Shown: positions 1 to 5,862, numbered from the stretch's first letter. The stretch: 8,667 bases of DNA from Firmicutes bacterium UBA2058 (GCA_002332905.1 DDAM01000063.1:2299-10965); one strand, 5' to 3'. Notes: generated from the letters alone by a model not told the origin. Program-made: numbers and translations.

Positions 1-365
1 CGTTTAACAGTTTGTCCAGTATCTTCTCCACTTAATCCTTTTGCACATAAAGTAGCAGGACTGTCACGATAGGTAAACCCTTCTGGAACAGGTGTATCAG
101 CTGGTGTAATGAAGCCTACTATGTAAGAAAAAGTATCAGTTTCTGCATCATAATCACATGTCCAACCACACGCATAGTTAAGCGCATGAGGTAGATTTTC
201 TAAAACTTTGTATGTACTGGAAAACATTGTTTCTTGCGCTAATGCAGGTGCTGTATTTCCCAACGCACCACCACATCGAGCCTCTTTTCCAATCACGCGA
301 ACCTTTGGCATAGTAACAATCTCAAATTCATTTTCAAACGGCTTAATTGCTAAAATATTTCTCAT
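1..365 (-). CDS. GyrI-like effector-binding domain protein, partial (C-terminus beyond left edge)
   Basis: Reading the minus strand from the ATG at 363-365 gives an uninterrupted frame of 121 codons to the window edge, so the C-terminus is missing. A Shine-Dalgarno sequence AGGTGG (371-376) lies 5 nt upstream of the start. The protein begins MRNILAIKPFENEFEIV, then shows a strand ending in MPKVRVIGKEARCGG, a mid-region Y-rich strand (DTFSYIVGF) and PVPEGFTYRDSPATLCAKG. That order (P-x-x-hh-G near the N-terminus, central Y-x-hG, then P-EG-hxY) matches stand-alone GyrI-like/AraC effector-binding domain proteins, which bind small hydrophobic molecules and usually have about 150-160 residues. No DNA-binding domain is present in the visible part. 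GC is about 39%, above the neighbouring genes, which may hint at a different origin. The family call is by motif only. Confidence 0.7.
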   Translation of the reverse strand, partial: MRNILAIKPFENEFEIVTMPKVRVIGKEARCGGALGNTAPALAQETMFSSTYKVLENLPHALNYACGWTCDYDAETDTFSYIVGFITPADTPVPEGFTYRDSPATLCAKGLSGEDTGQTVK

Positions 366-433
366 AATAACCACCTACTAAATATAATTGTATATTTTAC
401 CATGTATTTTCAGTGCTATAAAGAAAAATTATA

Positions 434-1111
434 CTACACAATTCTTCTTATGCCTAATATTGATTTAAAATAAACACTAGACACAGTAATTCCTAACCTT
501 TCATTGGCTGCATGGACTATTTTTCCATTACCCATATATATTGCTATATGTCCTGAATACCATATTAAATCACCTGGTTTCGCATTTTGAAGTCCATTTA
601 CATATTTTCCACTATTACCTTGTTGACCCGATGTACGCGGTAGAGATATACCGAAATTTTTATAAACACCCATAACAAATCCTGAGCAATCAGTACCATT
701 AGTTAAGCTTGTACCCCCAAATACGTATGGATTACCTACAAATTGAAGTGCATAATCCACAGCTTTTTGACCTAAGCTTTTTTGCTGCGCAGTACCTGTT
801 GAAATAGTAGCATAGTCTCCATGTATATATGCTTCTTGACCATAGTATGATATTTTATACCACTCTCCAGATTCACCTAAGAGAGTAAAAGTTTCCCCTG
901 TATTAACTAAACCTAATATACTTGTATCAGTAGAAGGTCCTTTCCTAACTCTTAAATTCGTAGTTGTTACAGTCGCTATTTTTGTTTCTACAGCACTACT
1001 TTTTGCTGGTACCACATCTGCATATACATTATTGTCGCAAACAAACCCCATACCTAGTAGCAGTACCCCTGTACCTAACAAAACTGCTATGTTCTTCTTT
1101 AAATTTATCAT
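434..1111 (-). CDS. Secreted SH3b-NlpC/P60 peptidoglycan hydrolase
   Basis: A 225-residue secreted cell-wall endopeptidase. Residues 1-31 form a Sec signal peptide: positive MINLKKN, hydrophobic core 8-24, and an A-x-A-like site V29-Y30-A31 before D32. A bacterial SH3 domain covers about 44-103 (TNLRVRKGPSTDTSILG, then GEWYKISYYGQEAYIHGDY). The NlpC/P60 domain covers about 113-225, with catalytic Cys142 in GTDCSGFV, His188 in SGHIAIYMG and the third polar residue probably His200 in KIVHAAN. Family members cut peptide stems of peptidoglycan, typically between D-Glu and the diamino acid; the exact bond here is inferred from the family. The ATG at 1109-1111 follows AGGAGG (1119-1124) by 7 nt. 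The gene lies downstream of a two-component system on the same strand but has its own promoter region, so it may be a target of that system. No clear terminator separates it from the gene at 1-365. Confidence 0.93.
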   Translation of the reverse strand: MINLKKNIAVLLGTGVLLLGMGFVCDNNVYADVVPAKSSAVETKIATVTTTNLRVRKGPSTDTSILGLVNTGETFTLLGESGEWYKISYYGQEAYIHGDYATISTGTAQQKSLGQKAVDYALQFVGNPYVFGGTSLTNGTDCSGFVMGVYKNFGISLPRTSGQQGNSGKYVNGLQNAKPGDLIWYSGHIAIYMGNGKIVHAANERLGITVSSVYFKSILGIRRIV

Positions 1112-1287
1112 TATTCATCCTCCTTGTACCAATATCAATTATAAAATCTCAAATCTCTGAAAGAGATTAGTCTGTAAGATTTTAATTGAGATTAGTATTA
1201 TACCCTATACAAGCTATGTATTTTATAGAGTACAGATTATACTCTAACATAAAAATGTGTTGATAATGTGGAGATTTAAAAAATAAT
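1112..1287 (-). promoter_or_regulatory. Repeat-rich control region upstream of the NlpC/P60 gene
   Basis: This 176-bp gap between the kinase stop and the hydrolase start holds several signals, all read on the minus strand. The 8-mer CTAATCTC occurs at 1188-1195 and again at 1163-1170, exactly 25 bp apart. AATCTCT-N3-AGAGATT is a perfect 7-bp inverted repeat at 1152-1168, and a further GAGATT lies at 1145-1150. A second perfect inverted repeat, TAGAGTA-N7-TACTCTA, lies at 1226-1246. TATAAT occurs at 1138-1143, 1197-1202 and 1236-1241; only the last has a tolerable -35 (TCAACA at 1258-1263, 16-bp spacer), and it sits inside the second inverted repeat. The region looks like a regulated promoter; the binding protein is not known. 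No convincing terminator for the kinase gene is visible. Confidence 0.55.
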
Positions 1288-1986
1288 TTATCCTCTAGGT
1301 AATTTTATTACAAAACTAGTTCCAAGTTTATCACTACTCCTCGCTGAAATAGAGCCATTGTGATTTTCAACTATAGCTTTTGTGATTGCTAAGCCAATGC
1401 CTGTTCCACCAGTTTTTTTACTTCTTGATTTATCTGTTCTATAGAATCTTTCAAATATAAATGGTAAGTCCTCTTTTGGTATGCCAATACCATTATCATT
1501 TACTTCTATAATATAATTACCTTTTTTAACATAATAATTTACTATAACTATCCCATTTTCATAAGAGTATTTGATAGCATTGGATAGAAGATTGATTAAT
1601 ACTTGCTTCAAACGATTATAGTCAGCTAATATAGCTGTGTCTGATTTCACAAACAATTTAATACTGATATTCTTTTCCTGAGATGCTAGCTCAAAACTTC
1701 TGATAACCGACAAGCATAACTCCCTAAAGTCAAATTTTTCCTTGTGCAATATAAAGTCAAAGTCCTCCAATAAACTTAGCTCCTGAAGCTCATCTACTAT
1801 TTTATTAAGTCTTATAACCTCTACATAGCATTCCTGTATCCTTTCATTATCCGCCTCCCATACTCCATCTATTATCGCTTCTAAATACCCTTGAAGATTA
1901 GTTAAAGGAGTTCTAAGCTCATGGGCAATATCTGAAGTTAACTGCTGCAAATGCATTTTATCAATTTTTTTCTTAAAAATCGCCAT
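1288..1986 (-). CDS. Sensor-less (soluble) histidine kinase
   Basis: A 232-residue HisKA-HATPase_c protein. The H-box SDIAHELRTPLT puts the phosphoacceptor at His22. The dimerisation helices run to about residue 80. The ATPase part has the N-box (NLLSNAIKYS, 132-141), G1 (DNGIGIP, 164-170), F-box (FIFERFYR, 176-183) and G2 (GGTGIGLA, 193-200), so the catalytic core looks intact. There is no transmembrane helix, extracellular sensor, HAMP or PAS domain: only 21 residues precede the histidine, whereas membrane kinases with this core usually have about 450 residues. The ATG at 1984-1986 follows the response regulator's stop after 3 nt, with AGGTG in that gene's last codons as ribosome binding site, so the two are translationally coupled. 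The partner is surely the adjacent regulator. Either an ancestral input region was deleted or the input comes from another protein. Confidence 0.92.
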   Translation of the reverse strand: MAIFKKKIDKMHLQQLTSDIAHELRTPLTNLQGYLEAIIDGVWEADNERIQECYVEVIRLNKIVDELQELSLLEDFDFILHKEKFDFRELCLSVIRSFELASQEKNISIKLFVKSDTAILADYNRLKQVLINLLSNAIKYSYENGIVIVNYYVKKGNYIIEVNDNGIGIPKEDLPFIFERFYRTDKSRSKKTGGTGIGLAITKAIVENHNGSISARSSDKLGTSFVIKLPRG

Positions 1987-1989
1987 ATC

Positions 1990-2685
1990 TTATTCACCTA
2001 CAAACTTATATCCAGCACCATGAACAGTTACTATAAATTTCGGCTTTTTTCTGTCAGGTTCTATTTTCAGACGTATGCTTTTTATATAAGTGTCTATACT
2101 CCTATCATATCCCTCAAATTCATAATTAAGCGCATATGCAATAAGCTCCTCTCTTGAAAATACTCTATTAGGAGCTTTAGCCATAGTGTTTAAAATTTTA
2201 GCCTCTGTGGCTGTTAATGAAATTTCTTTACCATTTATTCTCACATTTGAATTTATAAAATCAATAGTTAAATATCCGTCACAAAATGAAACAGGAATAT
2301 TTACTAAATTATCACTTTTTACTCTTCTAAGAACTGCATCAATCCTAGCGACAACCTCCTTAGGACTGAAAGGTTTTATGATATAGTCATCTGCACCTAT
2401 ACTTAACCCTTTAATTAAGCTTTTTTCATCTGTTTTTGCAGTAATCATAATTATAGGAACTCTTGATTTGGCACGAATTGCCTTACATACATTCTCACCC
2501 ATCAAATCAGGCAACATTAAGTCAAGTAAAACTAAGGCTACATCATTTTTCTCAAATATATCTATAGCTTCTTTCCCAGTAAAAGATACTAAAACGTCAT
2601 AACCTGATTTTTCTAAATATGCCTTCAATATTTTTACTATTTTAACTTCATCATCAACTACCAATATTTTTTTATTTGTATCCAT
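1990..2685 (-). CDS. OmpR/PhoB-family response regulator
   Basis: A 231-residue two-domain transcription regulator. The receiver (1-118) has the acidic pair Asp11/Asp12 in VVDDE, the phosphorylation site Asp55 in LVLLDLMLPD, Thr82 and Lys104 (IIKPF). The C-terminal winged helix (about 134-230) has ISLTATEAKIL, a recognition helix around 194-209 (DRSIDTYIKSIRLKIE) and the terminal hairpin VHGAGYKF. All key phosphorelay residues are present. The frame could extend 12 codons further upstream, but the ATG at 2683-2685 is preferred because GGAGG (2691-2695) lies 5 nt before it and the receiver's first strand starts at residue 6. It is the first gene of an operon with the sensor-less kinase. I could not identify a convincing -35/-10 pair in the 110 bp upstream. 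Confidence 0.94.
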   Translation of the reverse strand: MDTNKKILVVDDEVKIVKILKAYLEKSGYDVLVSFTGKEAIDIFEKNDVALVLLDLMLPDLMGENVCKAIRAKSRVPIIMITAKTDEKSLIKGLSIGADDYIIKPFSPKEVVARIDAVLRRVKSDNLVNIPVSFCDGYLTIDFINSNVRINGKEISLTATEAKILNTMAKAPNRVFSREELIAYALNYEFEGYDRSIDTYIKSIRLKIEPDRKKPKFIVTVHGAGYKFVGE

Positions 2686-2695
2686 ATATACCTCC

Positions 2696-2711
2696 ATGCA
2701 ACTAATTGCAT
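2696..2711 (-). promoter_or_regulatory. Palindrome ATGCAA-N4-TTGCAT touching the response-regulator RBS
   Basis: A perfect 6-bp inverted repeat with a 4-nt centre lies directly next to the GGAGG of the response-regulator gene (2691-2695). In RNA it could form a small hairpin beside the ribosome binding site; in DNA it could be an operator, for example for autoregulation. Such a short AT-rich repeat could also be chance. Confidence 0.35.
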
Positions 2712-2797
2712 AAAATGTCATTAAAGATTTCTTTCAACATTTCACCTATACATAGTGATTTATCATTATTTTAAGCATATTTACAAATTTTATCAGC

Positions 2798-2836
2798 AAA
2801 AAAACACCTAATATAACTATTACATCATATTAGGTG
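2798..2836 (-). terminator. Rho-independent terminator of the 35-residue basic protein gene
   Basis: On the minus strand a perfect 10-bp stem, CACCTAATAT paired with ATATTAGGTG (2827-2836 and 2805-2814), with a 12-nt loop, is followed by seven U residues (2798-2804). It lies 18 nt after the stop codon of the small gene and should isolate it from the response-regulator operon downstream. There is no U-tract on the plus-strand side, so it works in one direction. Confidence 0.9.
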
Positions 2837-2854
2837 CTTTAAAATATTATAAAA

Positions 2855-2962
2855 TTACATTTTTGGTTTCTTTGCTGCTGGTTTTTTTGATGAAGAATTT
2901 TTATTATCCTTAGCTGAGTTAGATGGTTTTGAACCAGGTTTAGCAGGTTTTTTATCAGGCAT
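2855..2962 (-). CDS. 35-residue Lys/Pro/Ser-rich basic protein, function unknown
   Basis: The minus-strand ATG at 2960-2962 opens a 35-codon frame ending in TAA (2855-2857). It begins MPDKKPAKPGSKPSNSAKD and ends SSSKKPAAKKPKM. It has 11 Lys, 6 Pro, 6 Ser, 4 Ala and only 2 Asp (net charge about +9), with no Trp, Tyr, Phe, Cys, Leu, Ile or Val, so it should be unfolded. The gene is well supported: AAGGAGA (2971-2977) lies 8 nt upstream, a perfect consensus promoter stands about 60 nt before it, and a strong terminator follows the stop. The KKPAAKKPK tail resembles the tails of histone H1-like proteins and ribosomal proteins, which suggests binding to nucleic acid or another polyanion; this is inference from composition. 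I do not recognise the family. It has no signal peptide and no membrane segment. Confidence 0.82.
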   Translation of the reverse strand: MPDKKPAKPGSKPSNSAKDNKNSSSKKPAAKKPKM

Positions 2963-3000
2963 ATGTGTTATCTCCTTTCCCAAATAATATTCCGTACCCA

Positions 3001-3018
3001 TAAACTTTCATAAGTTTA
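3001..3018 (-). promoter_or_regulatory. Hairpin in the 5' leader of the small basic protein gene
   Basis: TAAACTT-N4-AAGTTTA is a perfect 7-bp inverted repeat just after the expected transcription start (about 3021). In the minus-strand RNA it would form a hairpin at the very 5' end of a leader of about 58 nt, which could protect the transcript from decay; as DNA it could be an operator. Its loop contains an ATG that opens an 18-codon frame (3011 to 2955) overlapping the start of the small gene, but that ATG has no Shine-Dalgarno sequence. Confidence 0.5.
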
Positions 3019-3027
3019 CTTGCACAC

Positions 3028-3056
3028 ATTATAGCTAAAAAGGAATATATTGTCAA
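3028..3056 (-). promoter_or_regulatory. Consensus sigma-A promoter for the small basic protein gene
   Basis: On the minus strand, TTGACA (3051-3056) and TATAAT (3028-3033) are separated by exactly 17 bp. Both hexamers match the consensus at all six positions with the ideal spacing, so strong, probably constitutive expression in growing cells is expected. Transcription should start near 3021. Confidence 0.9.
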
Positions 3057-3187
3057 TTGGTATTTTGTCGAAAGAAAAAAGCGAATTTTTTATTTAATAT
3101 AAATATATATTATTCGTATTTTTAGCTTTTTTTGCCATATATTAGGTGATTTTTTTGAAAATTTTTAATGTTTTTTGCCATTTACTA
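3057..3187. other. Very AT-rich spacer between divergent promoters, with short repeats
   Basis: No gene is visible between the divergent promoters of the small basic protein gene and the purine permease. The stretch holds two copies of TTTTTTGCCAT (3128-3138 and 3171-3181, 43 bp apart), a copy of ATATTAGGTG (3139-3148) identical to one arm of the terminator at 2798-2836, and CGAA (3082-3085) facing TTCG (3113-3116) across an AT-only stretch. The last loosely recalls a PurBox pair, but the spacing and flanks do not match well. No function can be assigned. Confidence 0.4.
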
Positions 3188-3216
3188 TTGCTAAACAAGA
3201 AGAAATTTAGTACAAT
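3188..3216 (+). promoter_or_regulatory. Candidate sigma-A promoter of the purine permease gene
   Basis: TTGCTA (3188-3193, 4 of 6 to consensus) and TACAAT (3211-3216, 5 of 6) are separated by 17 bp. Transcription would start near 3223, giving a leader of about 80 nt. It is the best hexamer pair I found in the upstream region. Confidence 0.5.
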
Positions 3217-3230
3217 TTGTATGTACTGAT

Positions 3231-3270
3231 AATATCCATATCTACTATCATATATTATTTTCAGGATATT
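3231..3270 (+). promoter_or_regulatory. Leader stem AATATCC/GGATATT ahead of the purine permease
   Basis: AATATCC (3231-3237) pairs perfectly with GGATATT (3264-3270) across a 26-nt AT-rich loop, within the predicted leader and 22 nt before the ribosome binding site. The known purine-riboswitch core (three-way junction with the conserved UUUCUACC-type segment) is not present, and there is no terminator between the stem and the gene. It could affect initiation or RNA stability, or be chance in AT-rich sequence. Confidence 0.3.
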
Positions 3271-3304
3271 TTAGACAAAATATATATAAATGAAAGGAAT
3301 TATT

Positions 3305-4669
3305 ATGGAAAAGTTTTTTAAATTAAAAGAAAACGGAACGACTGTAGGAACAGAAGTAATTGCTGGTCTTACAACATTTTTTGCAATGGCTTATATTATA
3401 GCTATAAATCCAAAAATATTAAGCGACGCTGGTATGGAGTGGGGTGCAGTATTTCTTGCAACTATCATATCATCAATTATTGGAACATTAATCATGGGTC
3501 TTCTTGCTAATGTTCCTTATGCTCAAGCTCCCGGTATGGGACTTAATGCATTCTTTGTTTATACTGTATGTTTTGGACTTAAGTTTACATGGCAACAAGC
3601 TCTATCTATGGTATTTATATGTGGTATACTTAATATAATTATTACTGTTACAAAGATTCGTAAATACATAATTAAGGCTATACCACGAAGCTTACAAAAT
3701 GCTATTGGCGGCGGTATTGGTATATTTATAGCTTACATAGGATTATTAAATGTTGGTATAATCAATTTTGGTGCTGTAACAGTACCTAGCTTATCTACAT
3801 TAAATCAACCGGTATATTGGTTATTCTTAATAGGTCTTGTTTTAACAATAGTACTTCTAGTTTTAAAGGTAAAAGGTGCTATATTAATTAGTATAATAGT
3901 AACATCTTTAATTGGAATACCAATGGGAGTTACTACAACAATGGATACTGTAAGCTTTAGTGAGGCTTGTGCAGCATTGCCTACAACTTTTTTAGCTATA
4001 TTTAAGGAAGGTGGAATAATGTCTTTATTCAATGATGTTTCTAAACTTCCACTTGTACTTATAACAATATTCTCATTCAGTTTATCAGATACATTTGACA
4101 CTATTGGTACATTTATCGGAACTGGTCGTCGTAGTGGAATATTCAGTGAAGAAGATGAAAAGTCTATGGAAACAAATAGCGGTTTTAAATCAAAAATGGA
4201 CAAAGCATTGTTTGCTGATGCTATAGCAACTTCAGTAGGTGCTGTAGTAGGAACTTCTAATACTACAACTTATGTTGAAAGTGCAGCTGGTATAGGTGCT
4301 GGTGGACGTACTGGTTTAACAAGTGTTGTAGTAGCTATTTGCTTTGCAATAAGTGCATTTTTAGCAACTTTTGTAAGTGCTATCCCATTTGCTGCGACAG
4401 CTCCTGCATTAGTAGCTGTAGGTATCATGATGATGTCAGCATTTGCAGAAATTAAATGGACTGAGTTTGAAGAGGCTGTACCTGCATTCTTTGCTGGTGT
4501 ATTTATGGCACTTTCATACAGTATTTCTTATGGTATAGCAGCTGGCTTTATCTTCTACTGTATAGTTAAAATGTTTAGAAAACAAAGCAAAGATATTCAT
4601 CCAATACTTTGGGTTTCAACAATATTATTCATATTAAACTTTGTTCTTTTAGCATTTATACAAATTTAA
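3305..4669 (+). CDS. pbuG: Guanine/hypoxanthine permease, PbuG/AzgA type (NCS2 superfamily)
   Basis: A 454-residue polytopic inner-membrane transporter that takes up purine bases by proton symport. Diagnostic motifs of the AzgA/PbuG group are TTFFAMAYIIAINP (23-36), QAPGMGLNAFF (74-84, the half-helix substrate region), DTFDTIGT (262-269) and a segment at 319-337 reading NTTTYVESAAGIGAGGRTG. The usual pattern of about 14 membrane segments fits the length. An in-frame ATG at 3290 exists, but the start at 3305-3307 is preferred: AAAGGA (3293-3298) lies 6 nt before it, and the protein then begins MEKFFKLKENG as relatives do. It stands alone on the plus strand with its own promoter and terminator. 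Purine permeases in Firmicutes are often under a guanine riboswitch or PurR; neither is clearly visible here. Exact substrate preference cannot be read from the sequence. Confidence 0.93.
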   Translation: MEKFFKLKENGTTVGTEVIAGLTTFFAMAYIIAINPKILSDAGMEWGAVFLATIISSIIGTLIMGLLANVPYAQAPGMGLNAFFVYTVCFGLKFTWQQALSMVFICGILNIIITVTKIRKYIIKAIPRSLQNAIGGGIGIFIAYIGLLNVGIINFGAVTVPSLSTLNQPVYWLFLIGLVLTIVLLVLKVKGAILISIIVTSLIGIPMGVTTTMDTVSFSEACAALPTTFLAIFKEGGIMSLFNDVSKLPLVLITIFSFSLSDTFDTIGTFIGTGRRSGIFSEEDEKSMETNSGFKSKMDKALFADAIATSVGAVVGTSNTTTYVESAAGIGAGGRTGLTSVVVAICFAISAFLATFVSAIPFAATAPALVAVGIMMMSAFAEIKWTEFEEAVPAFFAGVFMALSYSISYGIAAGFIFYCIVKMFRKQSKDIHPILWVSTILFILNFVLLAFIQI

Positions 4670-4673
4670 AAGC

Positions 4674-4708
4674 AAAAAACCTCTGATTAAAAAATCAGAG
4701 GCTTTTTT
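4674..4708 (+). terminator. Bidirectional rho-independent terminator between permease and ytvI
   Basis: CCTCTGATT (4680-4688) pairs perfectly with AATCAGAGG (4693-4701) around an AAAA loop. An A6 tract (4674-4679) precedes and a T6 tract (4703-4708) follows, so the hairpin has a U-tract on either strand. It sits between two convergent genes, 4 nt after the permease stop and 14 nt after the ytvI stop, and should end both transcripts. Confidence 0.93.
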
Positions 4709-4722
4709 ATATTAAAAACAAA

Positions 4723-5796
4723 TTATTTAAATAGTTTTATTGCACCAGTATCATTTAGATGACGTAAAAGTGAAAGTGTTATTGGAAATCCAAATAAACC
4801 AATAACTCCAAACAACTGTGCACCTACAAACATGCTTATTAATGTCACTACAGGATGTAGCCCTATTTGACTACCAACAATCTTAGGTTCTATAATATTT
4901 CTTATTATTGTAACAACTAGGTATACAACTAAAAGAGCAAATGCCATTGGGATATTACCTTGTAGTGCAGTTATAATTGTCCAAGGAATCATAATTCCAC
5001 CTGTTCCAAGCACAGGCAATATATCAAATATAGATATTAAAAATGCAATTATTATTGAATTTTCTATTCTAAGTATAGAAAGTCCAATAGACAATTCTAT
5101 AAATGTTATACTCATAATAAGTAAATATGAGCGAATACAAACAAAAAGTGTACCAACTATATATTCTTTTATGCTTATCATAAGAATCTTGCCTTTACTA
5201 GAAAACTGCCTATAGACAAATCCAGATAATTTATCATAATCACTAGCAATAAAGAAAGTGGAAATAATCATTAATAATATTTTAATAAATAACCCTGGCA
5301 ATGAAGATGCATAGCTAGATAAAAAAGCTACAGCTTTCATTGAAACACTTGATATTAATTGTCCAAGCGTTTTAGTAAGTTGAGTAAAAATATCATTTAA
5401 TGTTGACACTAATGCTGGATCCATATGTAAAGCTAATTCTTCAATATTATCAAAGGTTAACATTAAAAATGGTTCTATACGTGCATAATAAAGAGAAGGC
5501 AGGCTATATATTATTTTTATAATTGTTGAAACTAATTTTACTCCAATTAACGATATTATTAAACCAATTGTACAATAAAAAAGAAAAACTAATAAAAGTG
5601 CTACAAATTTATATGGTACCTTTAAATTTCTAGATATGTACCTAGCAGGTTTTTTAAGAAAGTACGCAATTAAAAAAGCAAATATAAATGGAGTTACTAA
5701 AGTCAAACCATATTTAATAACCATAAAAACAAGAAAGATGATAATAGCTACATATATAAAATTTATTATAAATTTTTTACGTTTTTCACATTCCAA
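4723..5796 (-). CDS. ytvI: YtvI-type sporulation membrane protein (AI-2E transporter-like family)
   Basis: A 357-residue polytopic membrane protein of the AI-2E transporter/UPF0118 family. The N-terminal half has hydrophobic segments at about 10-27, 30-47 and 62-90, then a polar central region, then a C-terminal membrane block with the family motifs DILPVLGTGG (258-267) and EPKIVGSQIGLHP (303-315). Length and motifs fit the YtvI subgroup, known in Bacillus as a sporulation membrane protein of unknown transport role; this supports a spore-forming host. The start is TTG at 5794-5796, chosen because GGAGG (5805-5809) lies 8 nt upstream. The nearer ATG at 5799-5801 is out of frame and stops after 11 codons. 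It lies 66 nt after the DUF503 gene, so read-through from the merR operon is possible, although a separate promoter candidate is present. Subgroup assignment is by motif, without alignment. Confidence 0.87.
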   Translation of the reverse strand: MECEKRKKFIINFIYVAIIIFLVFMVIKYGLTLVTPFIFAFLIAYFLKKPARYISRNLKVPYKFVALLLVFLFYCTIGLIISLIGVKLVSTIIKIIYSLPSLYYARIEPFLMLTFDNIEELALHMDPALVSTLNDIFTQLTKTLGQLISSVSMKAVAFLSSYASSLPGLFIKILLMIISTFFIASDYDKLSGFVYRQFSSKGKILMISIKEYIVGTLFVCIRSYLLIMSITFIELSIGLSILRIENSIIIAFLISIFDILPVLGTGGIMIPWTIITALQGNIPMAFALLVVYLVVTIIRNIIEPKIVGSQIGLHPVVTLISMFVGAQLFGVIGLFGFPITLSLLRHLNDTGAIKLFK

Positions 5797-5833
5797 TGCA
5801 TATTCCTCCAGAGTAATATATTCTATTTTTATA

Positions 5834-5862
5834 ATATTAGCACATTAAGCTAAAAATAACAA
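5834..5862 (-). promoter_or_regulatory. Candidate promoter of ytvI
   Basis: On the minus strand TTGTTA (5857-5862, 4 of 6) is 17 bp from TAATAT (5834-5839, 4 of 6), about 40 nt before the ytvI start. Both hexamers are weak and the region is AT-rich. I could not make out a sporulation sigma-E type pair, although that would be expected from the family. Confidence 0.35.

Noticed and set aside
1034..1040. Possible lipoprotein cysteine (Cys25) in the hydrolase signal peptide
   Set aside because: The residues before it are G-F-V; a lipobox needs Gly, Ala or Ser just before the Cys. A normal signal peptidase site at Ala31 fits better.
964..1170. Plus-strand open frame of 68 codons opposite the hydrolase start
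   Set aside because: Antisense to a well-supported secreted hydrolase; low-complexity Leu/Ser-rich translation, no ribosome binding site, no recognisable domain.
1987..1989. Frameshift hiding a kinase sensor domain
   Set aside because: Only 3 nt separate the regulator stop from the kinase start, and the regulator ends with its normal C-terminal hairpin, so no lost sensor sequence is present here.
1951..2386. Plus-strand open frames (1951-2157 and 2186-2386) opposite the kinase and response regulator
   Set aside because: They mirror codons of intact signalling genes, have no ribosome binding sites and no family features.
2686..2721. Upstream starts for the response regulator (to 2721), the permease (3290) and the MATE gene (8457)
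   Set aside because: In each case a strong Shine-Dalgarno sequence lies inside the extension at ideal distance from the later ATG, and the extra residues do not match family N-termini.
3217..3304. Guanine (purine) riboswitch upstream of the permease
   Set aside because: A TCTAC is present at 3241-3245, but the flanking conserved junction bases, the paired P2/P3 loops and an expression platform terminator are missing.
3805..4203. Minus-strand open frame of 132 codons inside the purine permease
   Set aside because: Fully antisense to a permease with intact family motifs; a codon-bias shadow.
5636..5848. Plus-strand open frame over the ytvI N-terminus
   Set aside because: Antisense to ytvI and its ribosome binding site; no signals of its own.
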